From PALSA-1006 sp963733265 (lineage in GTDB: Bacteria > Pseudomonadota > Gammaproteobacteria > Burkholderiales > Gallionellaceae), in assembly GCA_963733265.1 (NCBI GenBank), contig CAVTCF010000001.1, forward strand, positions 558,001 through 622,000: a stretch of 64,000 nt of DNA, written 5' to 3'. How positions within the stretch are numbered: the first letter of the stretch is position 1; each line of letters starts with the position of its first letter. The notes under the pieces were generated by a model that had not been told where the DNA came from, made no database searches, and saw nothing but the letters and a program-made list of their open reading frames with translations. Positions 1-8,932 of the stretch are shown here, piece after piece. Made by a program: the position numbers and the translations under genes.

Positions 1-2
1 TA

Positions 3-155
3 CGTTATTGGAGTGATGAAGTTGATATAAAACTAAACGGTACCGTTATGTGGAGTTCGATACGCCCCGGTGAATCGAAAGAACGTGCGGAACAACACAA
101 TTGCGTGATCGGCATAAGATTGGCCAGCCCCTCGCTTCTGCAAACTTTTTGGTGA
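3..155 (+). CDS. C-terminal end of a PilZ-like domain protein (partial, cut by window edge)
   Basis: An open frame enters from the left edge and stops at TGA 153-155, giving about 50 residues. The visible part contains VDIKLNGTVMWSS followed by a variable loop and then CVIGIRLASPSLLQTFW. This resembles the last strands of a PilZ domain (a 'G-x-V-x-W' strand, then 'x-x-G-I/V-R-F'), which binds cyclic di-GMP. The N-terminal RxxxR binding motif would lie outside the window, so the assignment is an inference from a short tail. A PilZ protein next to a GGDEF gene would fit. It could also be any small beta-rich domain. Confidence 0.4.
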   Translation, partial: RYWSDEVDIKLNGTVMWSSIRPGESKERAEQHNCVIGIRLASPSLLQTFW

Positions 156-264
156 AATCTGAATTTTGAAAATCTTGTCCGTTAGCATGCAAATTTTAGG
201 CTTGATGCTTTACTACGCTTATTTAAAGTAGTAGAACCCTCTATTGCTTACGTGAAAATTGAAT

Positions 265-1533
265 ATGTCTAAACGCAAAAAGCATGGATACCCGGTTTTA
301 ATCATTGGCGCCGGACGCGGGGGATCCGCTTTGCTTGAGATATTTCTGGAAGACAAGTTGGTGGAAGTTCTCGCCATTGCCGATTCCGACTCTAATGCCC
401 CCGGTATCCTACTGGCAAAAAACCATGGAATTCCCACTTTTGCCAATGCTACCGAAGCATTTCAGGCCTGCAAAAACTATCCGGATTGCATCGTGTACAA
501 CTTATCGCATGATGAAACAATTACAGACGAAGCTGTAAAAGTATTCGGTACCGGCAAAAGAGTTGCAAGCGGCGCAGAAGTGAATTTATTCTGGCAAATG
601 GTAACCAATCTGAAGCAGGTTAAAGTTGATCTCGAAAAAAGCCAGAGTCAATTGCAGGCAATTATCCAAAATGTGATGGACGGCATCATCACAACCGATG
701 AGAACGGAAATATTCTTGGACTAAACCCCGCTGCCGAGCAAATTTTTGGTTACAACACCGCGGATATTTTAGGCAAAAGCGTAAAAATTCTCGCGCCCGA
801 TCTATACCGGAGTGAAAATGAATTTTTTGTAAAACGATATAACGAAGCAGGCGTTGCAAAAATTATTGGCGCTCGCTCTCAGGAGGTGCGGGCTGTTCGA
901 AAAAATGGCGAGCAATTCCCGATGGAACTCTCCGCTTCTGAAATGATATTGGCCGGTCAACTCTATTTCGTCGGCATTGTGCGAGACATAACCGAACGCA
1001 AATTGACGGAAGAAAAAATTGCACGTTTAGCCCACTTCGATTATTTGACCGGGCTGCCCAACCGGGCATTTTTTCTGGACAACCTCGATCATTCGATTGC
1101 ATTGGCAAAGCGGAATAATTACAAGGTCAGTGTCTTGTTTCTTGATTTGGATGGTTTTAAACAAGTTAACGACACGCTGGGACACGATGCGGGAGATCTG
1201 TTATTACGGGAAGCTTCATTGCGCCTGAAAGAAGTCATCAGAGAATCCGACACCGTAGCGCGTGTGGGAGGTGACGAATTCATTTTCGTATTAAATGAAA
1301 TCGGCAGCGCAGAAAATGCCGCATCTATAGCGAAAAAAATAATCGCAGCTCTTTCCGAGCCATTTGAATTAAATGGGCAACAATGCAAGATTGGTGGCAG
1401 CATCGGCATTTCTATTTATCCGGATGGGGCCGCCAATCCTGAAACTTTGATCAAGCAGGCAGACGATGCAATGTATCTGGCAAAGCAAAGTGGAAAAAAC
1501 GCTTACCGATTTTATTGGGATGTCCCCCAATAA
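265..1533 (+). CDS. Rossmann-like / PAS / GGDEF signalling protein (probable diguanylate cyclase)
   Basis: Predicted cytoplasmic sensor of about 422 residues. Residues about 10-115 form a nucleotide-binding-like Rossmann domain with a VLIIGAGRGG glycine loop and a following acidic strand end (AIADSD). A short linker helix leads to a PAS domain (about 135-255, ending in the usual DITERK), then a GGDEF domain (about 260-420) with an intact GGDEF motif (ARVGGDEFIFVL), so cyclic di-GMP synthesis is expected. No membrane segment is seen. The ATG at 265 is preferred over the TTG two codons upstream. The N-terminal dinucleotide fold suggests that redox state or a nucleotide ligand tunes the cyclase; that is inference. 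It is followed directly by a strong terminator. Confidence 0.85.
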   Translation: MSKRKKHGYPVLIIGAGRGGSALLEIFLEDKLVEVLAIADSDSNAPGILLAKNHGIPTFANATEAFQACKNYPDCIVYNLSHDETITDEAVKVFGTGKRVASGAEVNLFWQMVTNLKQVKVDLEKSQSQLQAIIQNVMDGIITTDENGNILGLNPAAEQIFGYNTADILGKSVKILAPDLYRSENEFFVKRYNEAGVAKIIGARSQEVRAVRKNGEQFPMELSASEMILAGQLYFVGIVRDITERKLTEEKIARLAHFDYLTGLPNRAFFLDNLDHSIALAKRNNYKVSVLFLDLDGFKQVNDTLGHDAGDLLLREASLRLKEVIRESDTVARVGGDEFIFVLNEIGSAENAASIAKKIIAALSEPFELNGQQCKIGGSIGISIYPDGAANPETLIKQADDAMYLAKQSGKNAYRFYWDVPQ

Positions 1534-1562
1534 CACTAACACGATTCGGTAATACACAAAAT

Positions 1563-1587
1563 AAAACCCGCTTTCGCGGGTTTTTTT
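1563..1587. terminator. Bidirectional intrinsic terminator
   Basis: A GC stem (CCCGC / GCGGG around a TTTC loop) is flanked by A residues on one side and a seven-T run on the other. It sits between the convergent GGDEF gene and rpmG and can serve both strands. Confidence 0.85.
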
Positions 1588-1607
1588 CACTGCACAAACA
1601 AGCCGAA

Positions 1608-1763
1608 TTACTTCAACTTGGTTTCTTTGTACAATACATGCTTGCGCGCAACAGGATCAAATTTTTTGATTTCAATTTTTTCCGGTGTTGTACGTTTGTT
1701 CTTGTTTGTAGTGTAGAAATGGCCGGTACCGGCGCTGGATTCAAGTTTGATCTTTTCACGCAT
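1608..1763 (-). CDS. rpmG: 50S ribosomal protein L33
   Basis: A 51-residue basic protein that begins MREKIKLESSAGTGHFYTT and ends ETKLK, the standard bacterial L33. It is a small structural protein of the large ribosomal subunit near the E site. This form lacks the zinc-binding CxxC pairs, so it is the zinc-independent type. An AGGGG-like ribosome binding site lies about 10 bases upstream of the ATG. It follows rpmB by 13 bases, the conserved rpmB-rpmG pair of proteobacteria, and is presumably co-transcribed with it. The gene is shorter than most ORF cut-offs. Confidence 0.95.
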   Translation of the reverse strand: MREKIKLESSAGTGHFYTTNKNKRTTPEKIEIKKFDPVARKHVLYKETKLK

Positions 1764-1776
1764 AATTCAGTACCCC

Positions 1777-2013
1777 TTAGATTTTTTCGCCATTTGCGCG
1801 CAATTCGAGCAACACGGCATCAATGCCGTTCTTGTCGATAGTGCGCAGCGCGGCATTGGTCAGGCGCAAAGACACCCAACGATTTTCAGATTCGACCCAC
1901 AGGCGACGGCGCTGTAGATTCGGCAAAAAACGACGCTTCGTTTTATTGTTCGCGTGGGAAACATTGTTACCCACCATCGGGCGTTTTCCCGTTACTTGAC
2001 AGACACGTGCCAT
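1777..2013 (-). CDS. rpmB: 50S ribosomal protein L28
   Basis: A 78-residue protein beginning MARVCQVTGKRPMVGNNVSH, followed by the KRRFLPNLQRRRLW segment typical of L28. It is a structural protein of the large subunit. The length matches the family. It is the first gene of the rpmB-rpmG operon, and a GGAG ribosome binding site lies upstream of the ATG. Nothing unusual is seen. Confidence 0.96.
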   Translation of the reverse strand: MARVCQVTGKRPMVGNNVSHANNKTKRRFLPNLQRRRLWVESENRWVSLRLTNAALRTIDKNGIDAVLLELRANGEKI

Positions 2014-2256
2014 GACTCAACTCCAACCAGTTTTTCAAAGAGGCGCGATTCTACCCTAAACCATTTCCCTGTTCAACAATTTATCAATATTTCTCAGTTA
2101 TGCAATAAAACCCGTGAATTACCTTACTCCGAACGAATTTATTGAAACAGGCCGACATCTGGCAACTTTTTGAAAACACTTCCAAGTTCAGGCATTATCG
2201 GGGCTGTGGAATATTTGTGTCATAAACCAAATAATTCATTAGTGCGAAAATGCCAT

Positions 2257-2317
2257 TGTTGGAGCGCAATTCATTGCGCGATGATTTTTGTTCGCCCGAT
2301 AAATCATGCTCCTACGA
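2257..2317. repeat. Inverted pair of REP-like palindromic elements (BIME-type)
   Basis: Two related units face each other in the 384-base gap between rpmB and the Kef-type gene. The first starts TGTTGGAGCGCAATTCATTG and carries a GCGCAAT/ATTGCGC stem. The second, on the other strand, starts CGTAGGAGCATGATTTATCG. Both share the 'GT(T/A)GGAGC...GCGA' layout of proteobacterial REP sequences. The rest of this gap is AT-rich and should hold the divergent promoters; no other gene is seen there. Confidence 0.6.
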
Positions 2318-2397
2318 AGCTCGATCAGGCTAATGGACAATCTGGGATAAATACTTTTCCACCTATTATAAAATAATGAAACTCCGCACCAAACCCG

Positions 2398-4371
2398 ATG
2401 AATAATTCACTTCAGCTCGTATTGATCCTTCTTGCCGTCGCCGTGGGCGTGGTGGTCTTGTGCCGCATTTTGCGGTTGCCCGCCATGCTGGGCTACCTCA
2501 TCGTGGGCATTTTGATCGGTCCGCATGCCCTCGCCTGGATACCGGATGCCCCGGGAGCAAGTCATCTAGCCGAGTTTGGCGTGGTCTTCCTGATGTTTAG
2601 CATCGGTTTGGAATTTAGTCTGGCTCGCCTGCACAGTATGCAACGTATTGTATTCGGTCTGGGAACGGCACAAGTGGTACTCACGATGCTACTGGTGATG
2701 ATTTCGTCATTTTTCTTCGGCTTGGATTGGCGTGCAGGACTCGCTCTGGGGGGCGTACTCGCGATGTCATCCACAGCTATCGTCAGCAAATTGCTGGTTG
2801 AGCGTGCGGAACTCAGCTCTACGCATGGCAACAAGGTCATGGGCGTCTTGTTGTTTCAGGATTTGGCGGTTGTACCGCTTATCATCATTATTCCAGCACT
2901 GGGCAACAGTAGTGGCGACCTGACTGCGACCATCGCTTTTGCGATGCTGAAAGCCATCGTGTTGTTATCAGTATTGCTGATATTCGGGCAGCGCCTGATG
3001 CGCCCATGGTTCAATCTGGTTGCGCAGCAAAAATCTTCCGAGTTGTTCATGCTCAATATTTTGCTATTTACCCTTGGTCTTGCCTTCCTTACAGAGTTAA
3101 GCGGATTATCGTTAGCACTGGGTGCATTCGTGGCGGGAATGCTCATCTCTGAAACGGAATATCGTTATCAGGTGGAAGAGGACATCAAACCGTTCCGAGA
3201 TATATTGCTGGGCTTGTTCTTCGTTACCATCGGCATGATGTTGAATTTAAGTAGCGTCGTTTCCGGCTTTGGTTGGGTATTGCTAATCCTGCTTATATTA
3301 ATACCGTTCAAAACTGCGGTGGTCGCTTTTCTGGTGCGCTGGGTTACCAAAGACTGGGGCCAGGGTATACGTACCGGCCTGGGATTGGCGCAAGCCGGAG
3401 AATTCGGTTTCGTGTTGTTGACGTTAACCGGAAATGTTCACCTGCTAGCCCCCAATGTCACGCAAAATGTTCTTGCGGCGATGCTCATCTCAATGCTGAC
3501 GGCCCCCTTCCTTATTCAATATGCCGACGCTATCGTGCGTCGCTTATCGCCCGAAGAGTGGATGAACCAGGCTATGCGGGTGCACAAGATCGCGGTTGAA
3601 ACCATGAGGTCCGATGCGCACATCATTGTTTGCGGTTATGGTCGCAGCGGAAAGGCATTGGGACAGTTTCTCAACAAAGAAGGTATTAAGTTCATGGCGC
3701 TTGAACTTGATCCGCGTTGTGTGCGCGAAGCCGTCGCGGCAGGCGAAAAAGTTGTTTACGGCGATGCCACCAAGCGTGAGGTGCTTCTGGCAGCCGGACT
3801 GATGCGCGCCAAAGCTGTCGTGATCACTTACGATGATGCGCATTCAGCACTTAAAATATTGCACCATGTGACACATGCGCGCCCCGGTTTACCTGTTGTA
3901 GTCAGAACTGCCGATGATACTCATGTGGAAACGCTTAAACGCGCCGGGGCTGCCGAAGTTGTCGCCGAGGTGCTAGAAGGAAGCGTCATGCTCGCCTCAC
4001 AGGCATTGCTGCTCTCCGGTGTGCCGCTTAATCGCGTCATCAGGCGTATTCAGGAAAATCGTGCCAAACGCTATAGCGTATTCAGTAGTTATTTCCGAAC
4101 TACAGCAGAGCCTGTGGGCGAATCAACTGATAGCAACCAACCGCGCTTCAATAGCTTGGTGATCAATAAAAACGATGCTGCCGTCGGAAAAACGCTGGCT
4201 TCGCTAAAGCTGGCCGAACTGGACATCGAGGTAAACTCCGTGCGCCGACACAATGTCGAAGGCAGCCAGCCAGCCGGTGAAATGATTTTACGTGCGGGGG
4301 ATGTACTGATGTTGCTCGGTGAACCCGTATCACTGGCTGAGGCGGAAAAACGTTTGCGCGGCGGCATATGA
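2398..4371 (+). CDS. Kef/YbaL-type monovalent cation:proton antiporter (CPA2) with TrkA domains
   Basis: Inner-membrane antiporter of 657 residues. Residues 1 to about 385 form a Na+/H+-exchanger fold with about 12 hydrophobic segments and characteristic CPA2 stretches (GYLIVGILIGPHAL, FLMFSIGLEFSL, GLAQAGEFGFVLL). Residues about 408-525 form a TrkA-N (RCK) nucleotide-binding domain with the IIVCGYGRSGKALG glycine loop. A TrkA-C domain follows at about 570-655. The architecture predicts potassium or sodium efflux in exchange for protons, gated by NAD(H) or a similar ligand. Its stop codon overlaps the start of relA (ATGA), implying translational coupling. It lacks clear glutathione-gating evidence, so kefB or kefC is not assigned. 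Confidence 0.88.
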   Translation: MNNSLQLVLILLAVAVGVVVLCRILRLPAMLGYLIVGILIGPHALAWIPDAPGASHLAEFGVVFLMFSIGLEFSLARLHSMQRIVFGLGTAQVVLTMLLVMISSFFFGLDWRAGLALGGVLAMSSTAIVSKLLVERAELSSTHGNKVMGVLLFQDLAVVPLIIIIPALGNSSGDLTATIAFAMLKAIVLLSVLLIFGQRLMRPWFNLVAQQKSSELFMLNILLFTLGLAFLTELSGLSLALGAFVAGMLISETEYRYQVEEDIKPFRDILLGLFFVTIGMMLNLSSVVSGFGWVLLILLILIPFKTAVVAFLVRWVTKDWGQGIRTGLGLAQAGEFGFVLLTLTGNVHLLAPNVTQNVLAAMLISMLTAPFLIQYADAIVRRLSPEEWMNQAMRVHKIAVETMRSDAHIIVCGYGRSGKALGQFLNKEGIKFMALELDPRCVREAVAAGEKVVYGDATKREVLLAAGLMRAKAVVITYDDAHSALKILHHVTHARPGLPVVVRTADDTHVETLKRAGAAEVVAEVLEGSVMLASQALLLSGVPLNRVIRRIQENRAKRYSVFSSYFRTTAEPVGESTDSNQPRFNSLVINKNDAAVGKTLASLKLAELDIEVNSVRRHNVEGSQPAGEMILRAGDVLMLLGEPVSLAEAEKRLRGGI

Positions 4372-6401
4372 AAAACAATTCAACCATTATAACGACATCA
4401 ACTTCCACGTCTGGTGACAACTCAAATATTCAAGCATTGCTTGATGTGTTACCGAAAAACTTTTCACCGGAAGAAGCGGCATCGGTACGCCATGCTTGCG
4501 AACTTGCAGAGCCGCTCTACTCCGGCAAAGTTGAGCTGACCAACGCGCCTCTGCTACAGCATGCGCTGGGTGCGGCTGCAATACTTGCCATGATGAATAT
4601 GGATTGCGCTTCCATCACCGCTGCGGTCTTGCACGCTCTGCCGGAGTATTTGAAAGACTGGCAAATTAAACTCAAAGCCGATTTCAGCGACGACGTACTT
4701 GAACTGGTTGATGGCGTCTCGCGCATGGAACAAATTCGCCAGTTCAGTGAAATGGGCAGCCTATCCGGCAGCGACAGCAAAAAAGGTGACCAAGCGCAGC
4801 AAATAGAAACCCTGCGCAAGATGTTATTGGCGATGGTGCAGGATATTCGGGTTGTACTCGTGAAGCTCGCCGAACGCACGCAGACTATGCGCCACCTTTC
4901 CAGTGCAAGTGCCGAACAACAAAAAACTATCTCGCGCGAAACGCGGGGAATTTTTGCGCCGCTGGCAAATCGTCTCGGCGTGTGGCAAATCAAATGGGAA
5001 CTGGAAGATTTGTCGCTGCGCTATCTTGAACCGGTACTTTATAAACAGGTAGCAAAACTATTGGACGAGCGCCGCGTTGACCGTGAGCAATATATTGCCG
5101 ATGTGCTCAAACTGTTAAAGCAGGAGTTGGCCCAGGCCAATATTCAGGCAGACGTGACGGGGCGTCCCAAACACATCTACAGCATCATCAACAAAATGAA
5201 GCGCAAGCATCTTGAATTCAGCGAGCTTTACGATGTGCGTGCCGTGCGCATTCTGGTAGCCGACTTGCGCGATTGTTATACGACGCTGGGCTTGATCCAC
5301 AATCTGTGGCAACCCATTCCGGGTGAATTCGATGACTATATTGCCCACCCCAAGAGCAACGGCTATCGCTCATTACACACGGCTGTAATTGGGCCGCGCG
5401 ACTTGGCCATTGAGGTGCAAATACGCACCACCGAGATGCACCAACATTCTGAACTCGGTGTCGCGGCACACTGGCGTTACAAGGAGGGTGGCAAATCCGA
5501 CGCCAAGTTTGACGAAAAAATTGCCTGGTTGCGCCAAATACTGGCGTGGAAAGAAGATGTCGCGGATAACGGCGACATGCTGGAACAATTCAAAAGCGAG
5601 TTGTTTGAAGATCACGTTTATGTGCTCACGCCACAGGGCAAAGTGATTGATTTACCCAAAGGGGCAACTCCGGTCGATTTCTCCTACACCCTGCACACCG
5701 ATCTGGGACACCGTACACGCGGAGCCAAAGTCAACGGCAACATCGTACCGCTGAATTACAAATTGCAAAACGGGCAGCGTGTAGAAATCCTAACCGCAAA
5801 GATAGGTGCCCCCAGTCGAGACTGGATCAATCCCGGCCTCGGCTATTTGCAAAGTGCGCGCGCCCGCGCCAAAGTACGGCAGTGGTTCAAGATGCAAAAC
5901 TTCGACGAACACGTCGCGCAGGGCAGGGCGCAGTTGGATAAAGAATTGCATCGGCTCGGCGTCACCTCGGTCAATCAGGACAAGGTTGCGCAGCGCTTGC
6001 ACTTCAACAAATTGGAAGATTTACTGGCCGCCATCGGACGCAGCGAAGTAACGCAACACCAAATCGTCAACGCAATTCAGGATGAAATGCCCGGCAAGGT
6101 CGAAGAATCCAAGCCGATTGTTCAACGCACAGTATCAACACAAAAAACCTCGGCGGGTGTTTTGGTTGAAGGTGTCGGCAACCTGCTTACCAAAACCGCG
6201 CAATGCTGCAATCCCCAACCTCCCGATCTCATCGTCGGCTATGTCACGCGTGATCGCGGAATTACACTCCATCGCAAAGACTGCCCTGCGATGTTGCGCC
6301 TACCGGAAAACCGCCGCGACCGAATGCTGGAGGCACAATGGGGCAACAATCAGGGAGATGCGATTTTTTTGGCCAAAGTGCGGGCAGTCAGGAAGGCTTG
6401 A
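4368..6401 (+). CDS. relA: RelA-type (p)ppGpp synthetase lacking its ACT domain
   Basis: Stringent-response enzyme of 677 residues. The N-terminal HD region is degenerate: where SpoT has an HD dyad plus ED, this protein reads LLQHALGAAA and VLHALPEYLKDW, so hydrolase activity is not expected. The synthetase domain is intact (GRPKHIYSIINKMKRK, ELYDVRAVRI, EFDDYIAHPKSNGYRSLHT) and carries the acidic EFDD signature of RelA rather than the RxKD of SpoT. A TGS domain (VYVLTPQGKVIDLPKGATPV) and the CC zinc-finger region (TAQCCNPQ...HRKDC) follow. The protein stops at FLAKVRAVRKA, at the first strand of the expected ACT/RRM domain, about 65-70 residues short of typical RelA. No ACT sequence is found in any frame before the IS that starts 259 bases downstream. 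Confidence 0.85.
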   Translation: MKNNSTIITTSTSTSGDNSNIQALLDVLPKNFSPEEAASVRHACELAEPLYSGKVELTNAPLLQHALGAAAILAMMNMDCASITAAVLHALPEYLKDWQIKLKADFSDDVLELVDGVSRMEQIRQFSEMGSLSGSDSKKGDQAQQIETLRKMLLAMVQDIRVVLVKLAERTQTMRHLSSASAEQQKTISRETRGIFAPLANRLGVWQIKWELEDLSLRYLEPVLYKQVAKLLDERRVDREQYIADVLKLLKQELAQANIQADVTGRPKHIYSIINKMKRKHLEFSELYDVRAVRILVADLRDCYTTLGLIHNLWQPIPGEFDDYIAHPKSNGYRSLHTAVIGPRDLAIEVQIRTTEMHQHSELGVAAHWRYKEGGKSDAKFDEKIAWLRQILAWKEDVADNGDMLEQFKSELFEDHVYVLTPQGKVIDLPKGATPVDFSYTLHTDLGHRTRGAKVNGNIVPLNYKLQNGQRVEILTAKIGAPSRDWINPGLGYLQSARARAKVRQWFKMQNFDEHVAQGRAQLDKELHRLGVTSVNQDKVAQRLHFNKLEDLLAAIGRSEVTQHQIVNAIQDEMPGKVEESKPIVQRTVSTQKTSAGVLVEGVGNLLTKTAQCCNPQPPDLIVGYVTRDRGITLHRKDCPAMLRLPENRRDRMLEAQWGNNQGDAIFLAKVRAVRKA

Positions 6402-6660
6402 ATATTCCCGTGTTTATTTCTCGGATATCCGTAATCCGAGGTTGATTTTGGTCAAGAATAGCCCCGGCCGAGTGAAGGCTTTCATCCGGCGCAATTTTTA
6501 CTACTAAACTGCATTATTTCCAGTGGGCACCGCAGCGCCAAACTTCATAAGTATTTATACGTATCCCCATAGATATAAATTGATGCTACAGTCCAGACCA
6601 CTAAGGATATCGGCCTCGGCCGGTTGTATCAATAGAAGCTGATCAGGTATTTTTAAATAA
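6402..6660. other. Non-coding remnant between truncated relA and IS30 copy 1
   Basis: About 260 bases of AT-rich sequence hold no recognisable gene in any frame. The missing relA ACT domain is not present here. The stretch ends exactly at the inferred left end of the IS, where TAA is duplicated. Confidence 0.5.
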
Positions 6661-7706
6661 CGCGGGTTCAAATATGAAGCGCAACGCCTGACTTAAAGAA
6701 TACTTGATTCGGTGTCTGAAATCCAAGTCTCTTTCTAGGTCGGTTGTTTAATCTTTCCATCGCGGTGTTGATCTCCTGTCGTGTAATTGTTGTAAAGTCT
6801 CTGTTCTTGGGGAAGTATTGTCGTATTAATCCGTTTGTGTTTTCGTTCGTTCCTCGCTCCCATGATGAGTATGGGTGTGCGAAATAAAAGCCAGCTTTCA
6901 ACTTCTTGGCAATTTCTTCGTGCCCGGCGAATTCCTTTCCGTTGTCAGAAGTAATCGTCCTTACCTTTTTTCGGTAAGGCTTCAGCAGAGCTATCATGGC
7001 CTGGCTGACTGCTTGTGCAGTCTTGCGTTCTACCTTCTGGATCAGTGTGAATCCGGTCTTACGTTCTACGATACTCACAATCGCTTGGCGGTGGTTCTTG
7101 CCTATCACTGTGTCCGCTTCCCAGTCACCGATACGGCTACGCGTCTCAACGATGGCAGGACGATCTTCAATGGATAGCCTATTGGGTATCGTTCCGCGTC
7201 GTTCAGCCTTGCCGTATCTCTTCCTTCGTTGCTTCTGGCAACGCAGGTTCTTCCATAGCATTCCGCCCGCTCGTTTATTTGCATAGACTCGCTGGTAAAC
7301 CGTTTCTGGGCTGATGGCTGCATGCCCGCTGATCTGCTCTGGGCTCCATTGGAGCATCAGCATATCTTGAGCGAATTCCCATGTCGCAGCATCAATCGTT
7401 CGTGCATTCAGCGCCTGCCTATCAACCGACTTGCTGTGCGCTTGTTTGGGACGGTAGCCACGTCGCCCACCGTTCCGAGTTAATTCTCTGCTGATGGTAG
7501 ACTGACTTCGCTTCAGTACCTCGGCTATCTCTTTTTGCCTATGTCCCGCCTTCTTCAAGGCGTAAATCTGGTATCGTTCTTCTCGGGTGATATGTGTATA
7601 GTTCATTTGTGCAATTTCGACTGGCTGGTCAAAGGGCATTGATGCTACCGCATCTCACCCACCTGACCTGCATTATTCAAAATTGCGCTTCATACTAGAA
7701 TCCGCC
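6661..7706 (-). mobile_element. IS30-family insertion sequence, copy 1 (complete)
   Basis: About 1046 bp. The ends were set by comparison with the second copy at 51.9-55.0 kb: identity stops at the same bases in both. The terminal inverted repeats are 24 bp with about 20 matches (ends CGCGGGTTCAAATATGAAGC and GGCGGATTCTAGTATGAAGC). A 3-bp target duplication, TAA, flanks the element (6658-6660 and 7707-7709), typical of the family. It contains one transposase gene on the minus strand. I spotted one synonymous base difference from the other copy, so transposition was recent. Confidence 0.92.
6668..7606 (-). CDS. IS30-family transposase
   Basis: 312 residues counted from MNYTHITREERYQIYAL; an in-frame ATG 11 codons upstream (7639) is also possible but adds no family sequence. 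An N-terminal helix-turn-helix of the IS30 type (KKAGHRQKEIAEVLKRSQST) is followed by a DDE integrase core: RIGDWEADTVIG (first D), TITSDNGKEFAGH (second D), and the downstream acidic residue in WERGTNENTNGLIRQYFPK. It catalyses cut-and-paste or circle-mediated transposition of the element. The reading frame runs almost to the element end, as in other IS30 members. It looks intact and active. Confidence 0.95.
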   Translation of the reverse strand: MNYTHITREERYQIYALKKAGHRQKEIAEVLKRSQSTISRELTRNGGRRGYRPKQAHSKSVDRQALNARTIDAATWEFAQDMLMLQWSPEQISGHAAISPETVYQRVYANKRAGGMLWKNLRCQKQRRKRYGKAERRGTIPNRLSIEDRPAIVETRSRIGDWEADTVIGKNHRQAIVSIVERKTGFTLIQKVERKTAQAVSQAMIALLKPYRKKVRTITSDNGKEFAGHEEIAKKLKAGFYFAHPYSSWERGTNENTNGLIRQYFPKNRDFTTITRQEINTAMERLNNRPRKRLGFQTPNQVFFKSGVALHI

Positions 7707-7903
7707 TAATCTAACAATTTAGTTACAATTTTTTTGCATTGCCCATCATCTTAAATTAATGAAAAAACGCCGTATGCTAGCAACTTCTTCAAAGATGTCA
7801 GAAATAGAAAGCGAGCAAGACCTATTTAATTTTCCGGCATGACAAACTGTCCATGCCGGATTTGTTGCAATAATAATTTCAAGATAAAGCAAGGGAGATA
7901 GAC

Positions 7904-8911
7904 ATGAAGTTTCTTAGGCAAATTATTGTATTGTGCGCCTTCATCGTCAGCATGGAACCGGCGACAAATTTGTCGGCAGCGGAGATCAATCTTCCTGATA
8001 TCAATATGGCAGGTGGGGAATCCCAGGCAGCCCAGGATGCACTAAAAAAGGATGCGATTTGTACACGCTGTCATGATGAAAGTGAGACAAAGGCAATTCT
8101 TGCCATCTATCAGACCAAGCATGGTGTCAAAGGTGATCCGCGAACGCCAACCTGCCAGTCCTGTCATGGTGAAAGTGAAAAACATCTGCACGGAGACCCA
8201 AACGTAAAAGGACGTGCAGCACCGGATGTCATTTTTGGGACGAAGAAAGGAATAGGCAGTTCATTTGAGCCGAGTGATGTAAAAGAACAGAATGCGGCCT
8301 GCCTGTCTTGTCACAAAAAAGATGCGAAACGAACACGCTGGCAGGGTAGTGCTCACCAAGCCAACGATTTGGTCTGCGTTTCATGTCACGAAATCCATAC
8401 CGTTCACGACAATGTTCGTGACAAAAAAACCCAAACAGAAGTTTGTTTTACCTGCCATAAGGAACAGCGCGCAGATAGCAATAAAGACTCCCGTCACCCG
8501 ATTGAAGAAGGGAAAGTGGTTTGTTCTGATTGCCACAACCCGCATGGTTCTGCCGGACCGAAATTGCTCAAGAAAAACACTGTCAACGAAACATGTTTCG
8601 TTTGTCATGCAGAGAAGCGGGGGCCATTCCTGTGGGAACATCAACCGGCGAAAGAAAATTGCACCAATTGCCATACGCCGCATGGATCCAACATTTCGCC
8701 GCTGCTTAAATCGCGTGCGCCCTTCCTTTGTGAAGAGTGTCACGATGGCCCGCACGCCAGCGCTACTCCTGCCGGTTCGGGAGCAGCCGTCGGTCAATTT
8801 GGCGCTTCCAACGGTTCTGGAAATATACAGTTTGCGGGACGTGCATGCATGAATTGCCACATCATGGTTCATGGATCCAACTCACCGTCCGGCGCATTCT
8901 TGCATCGCTAA
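7904..8911 (+). CDS. mtoA: Periplasmic decahaem c-type cytochrome, MtoA/MtrA/PioA family
   Basis: 335 residues with an N-terminal signal peptide (hydrophobic core at about 6-18, cleavage likely after LSAA) and ten CXXCH haem-binding motifs in order: CTRCH, CQSCH, CLSCH, CVSCH, CFTCH, CSDCH, CFVCH, CTNCH, CEECH, CMNCH. Number, spacing and length match MtrA/MtoA, which form an electron wire inside an outer-membrane MtrB-type barrel. In neutrophilic iron oxidisers MtoA is proposed to carry electrons from extracellular Fe(II) into the periplasm. A good ribosome binding site (AGGGAGA) precedes the ATG. The porin partner follows after 21 bases. No CymA/MtoD-like gene is nearby. The direction of electron flow (Fe oxidation or metal reduction) cannot be read from sequence; oxidation is inferred from the lineage guess. 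Confidence 0.92.
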   Translation: MKFLRQIIVLCAFIVSMEPATNLSAAEINLPDINMAGGESQAAQDALKKDAICTRCHDESETKAILAIYQTKHGVKGDPRTPTCQSCHGESEKHLHGDPNVKGRAAPDVIFGTKKGIGSSFEPSDVKEQNAACLSCHKKDAKRTRWQGSAHQANDLVCVSCHEIHTVHDNVRDKKTQTEVCFTCHKEQRADSNKDSRHPIEEGKVVCSDCHNPHGSAGPKLLKKNTVNETCFVCHAEKRGPFLWEHQPAKENCTNCHTPHGSNISPLLKSRAPFLCEECHDGPHASATPAGSGAAVGQFGASNGSGNIQFAGRACMNCHIMVHGSNSPSGAFLHR

Positions 8912-8932
8912 TTCAGGGAAAGGGAATTTATC

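Noticed and set aside
4368..6401. Bifunctional SpoT/Rel hydrolase-synthetase
   Set aside because: The HD metal site is degenerate and the synthetase has the EFDD signature of RelA.
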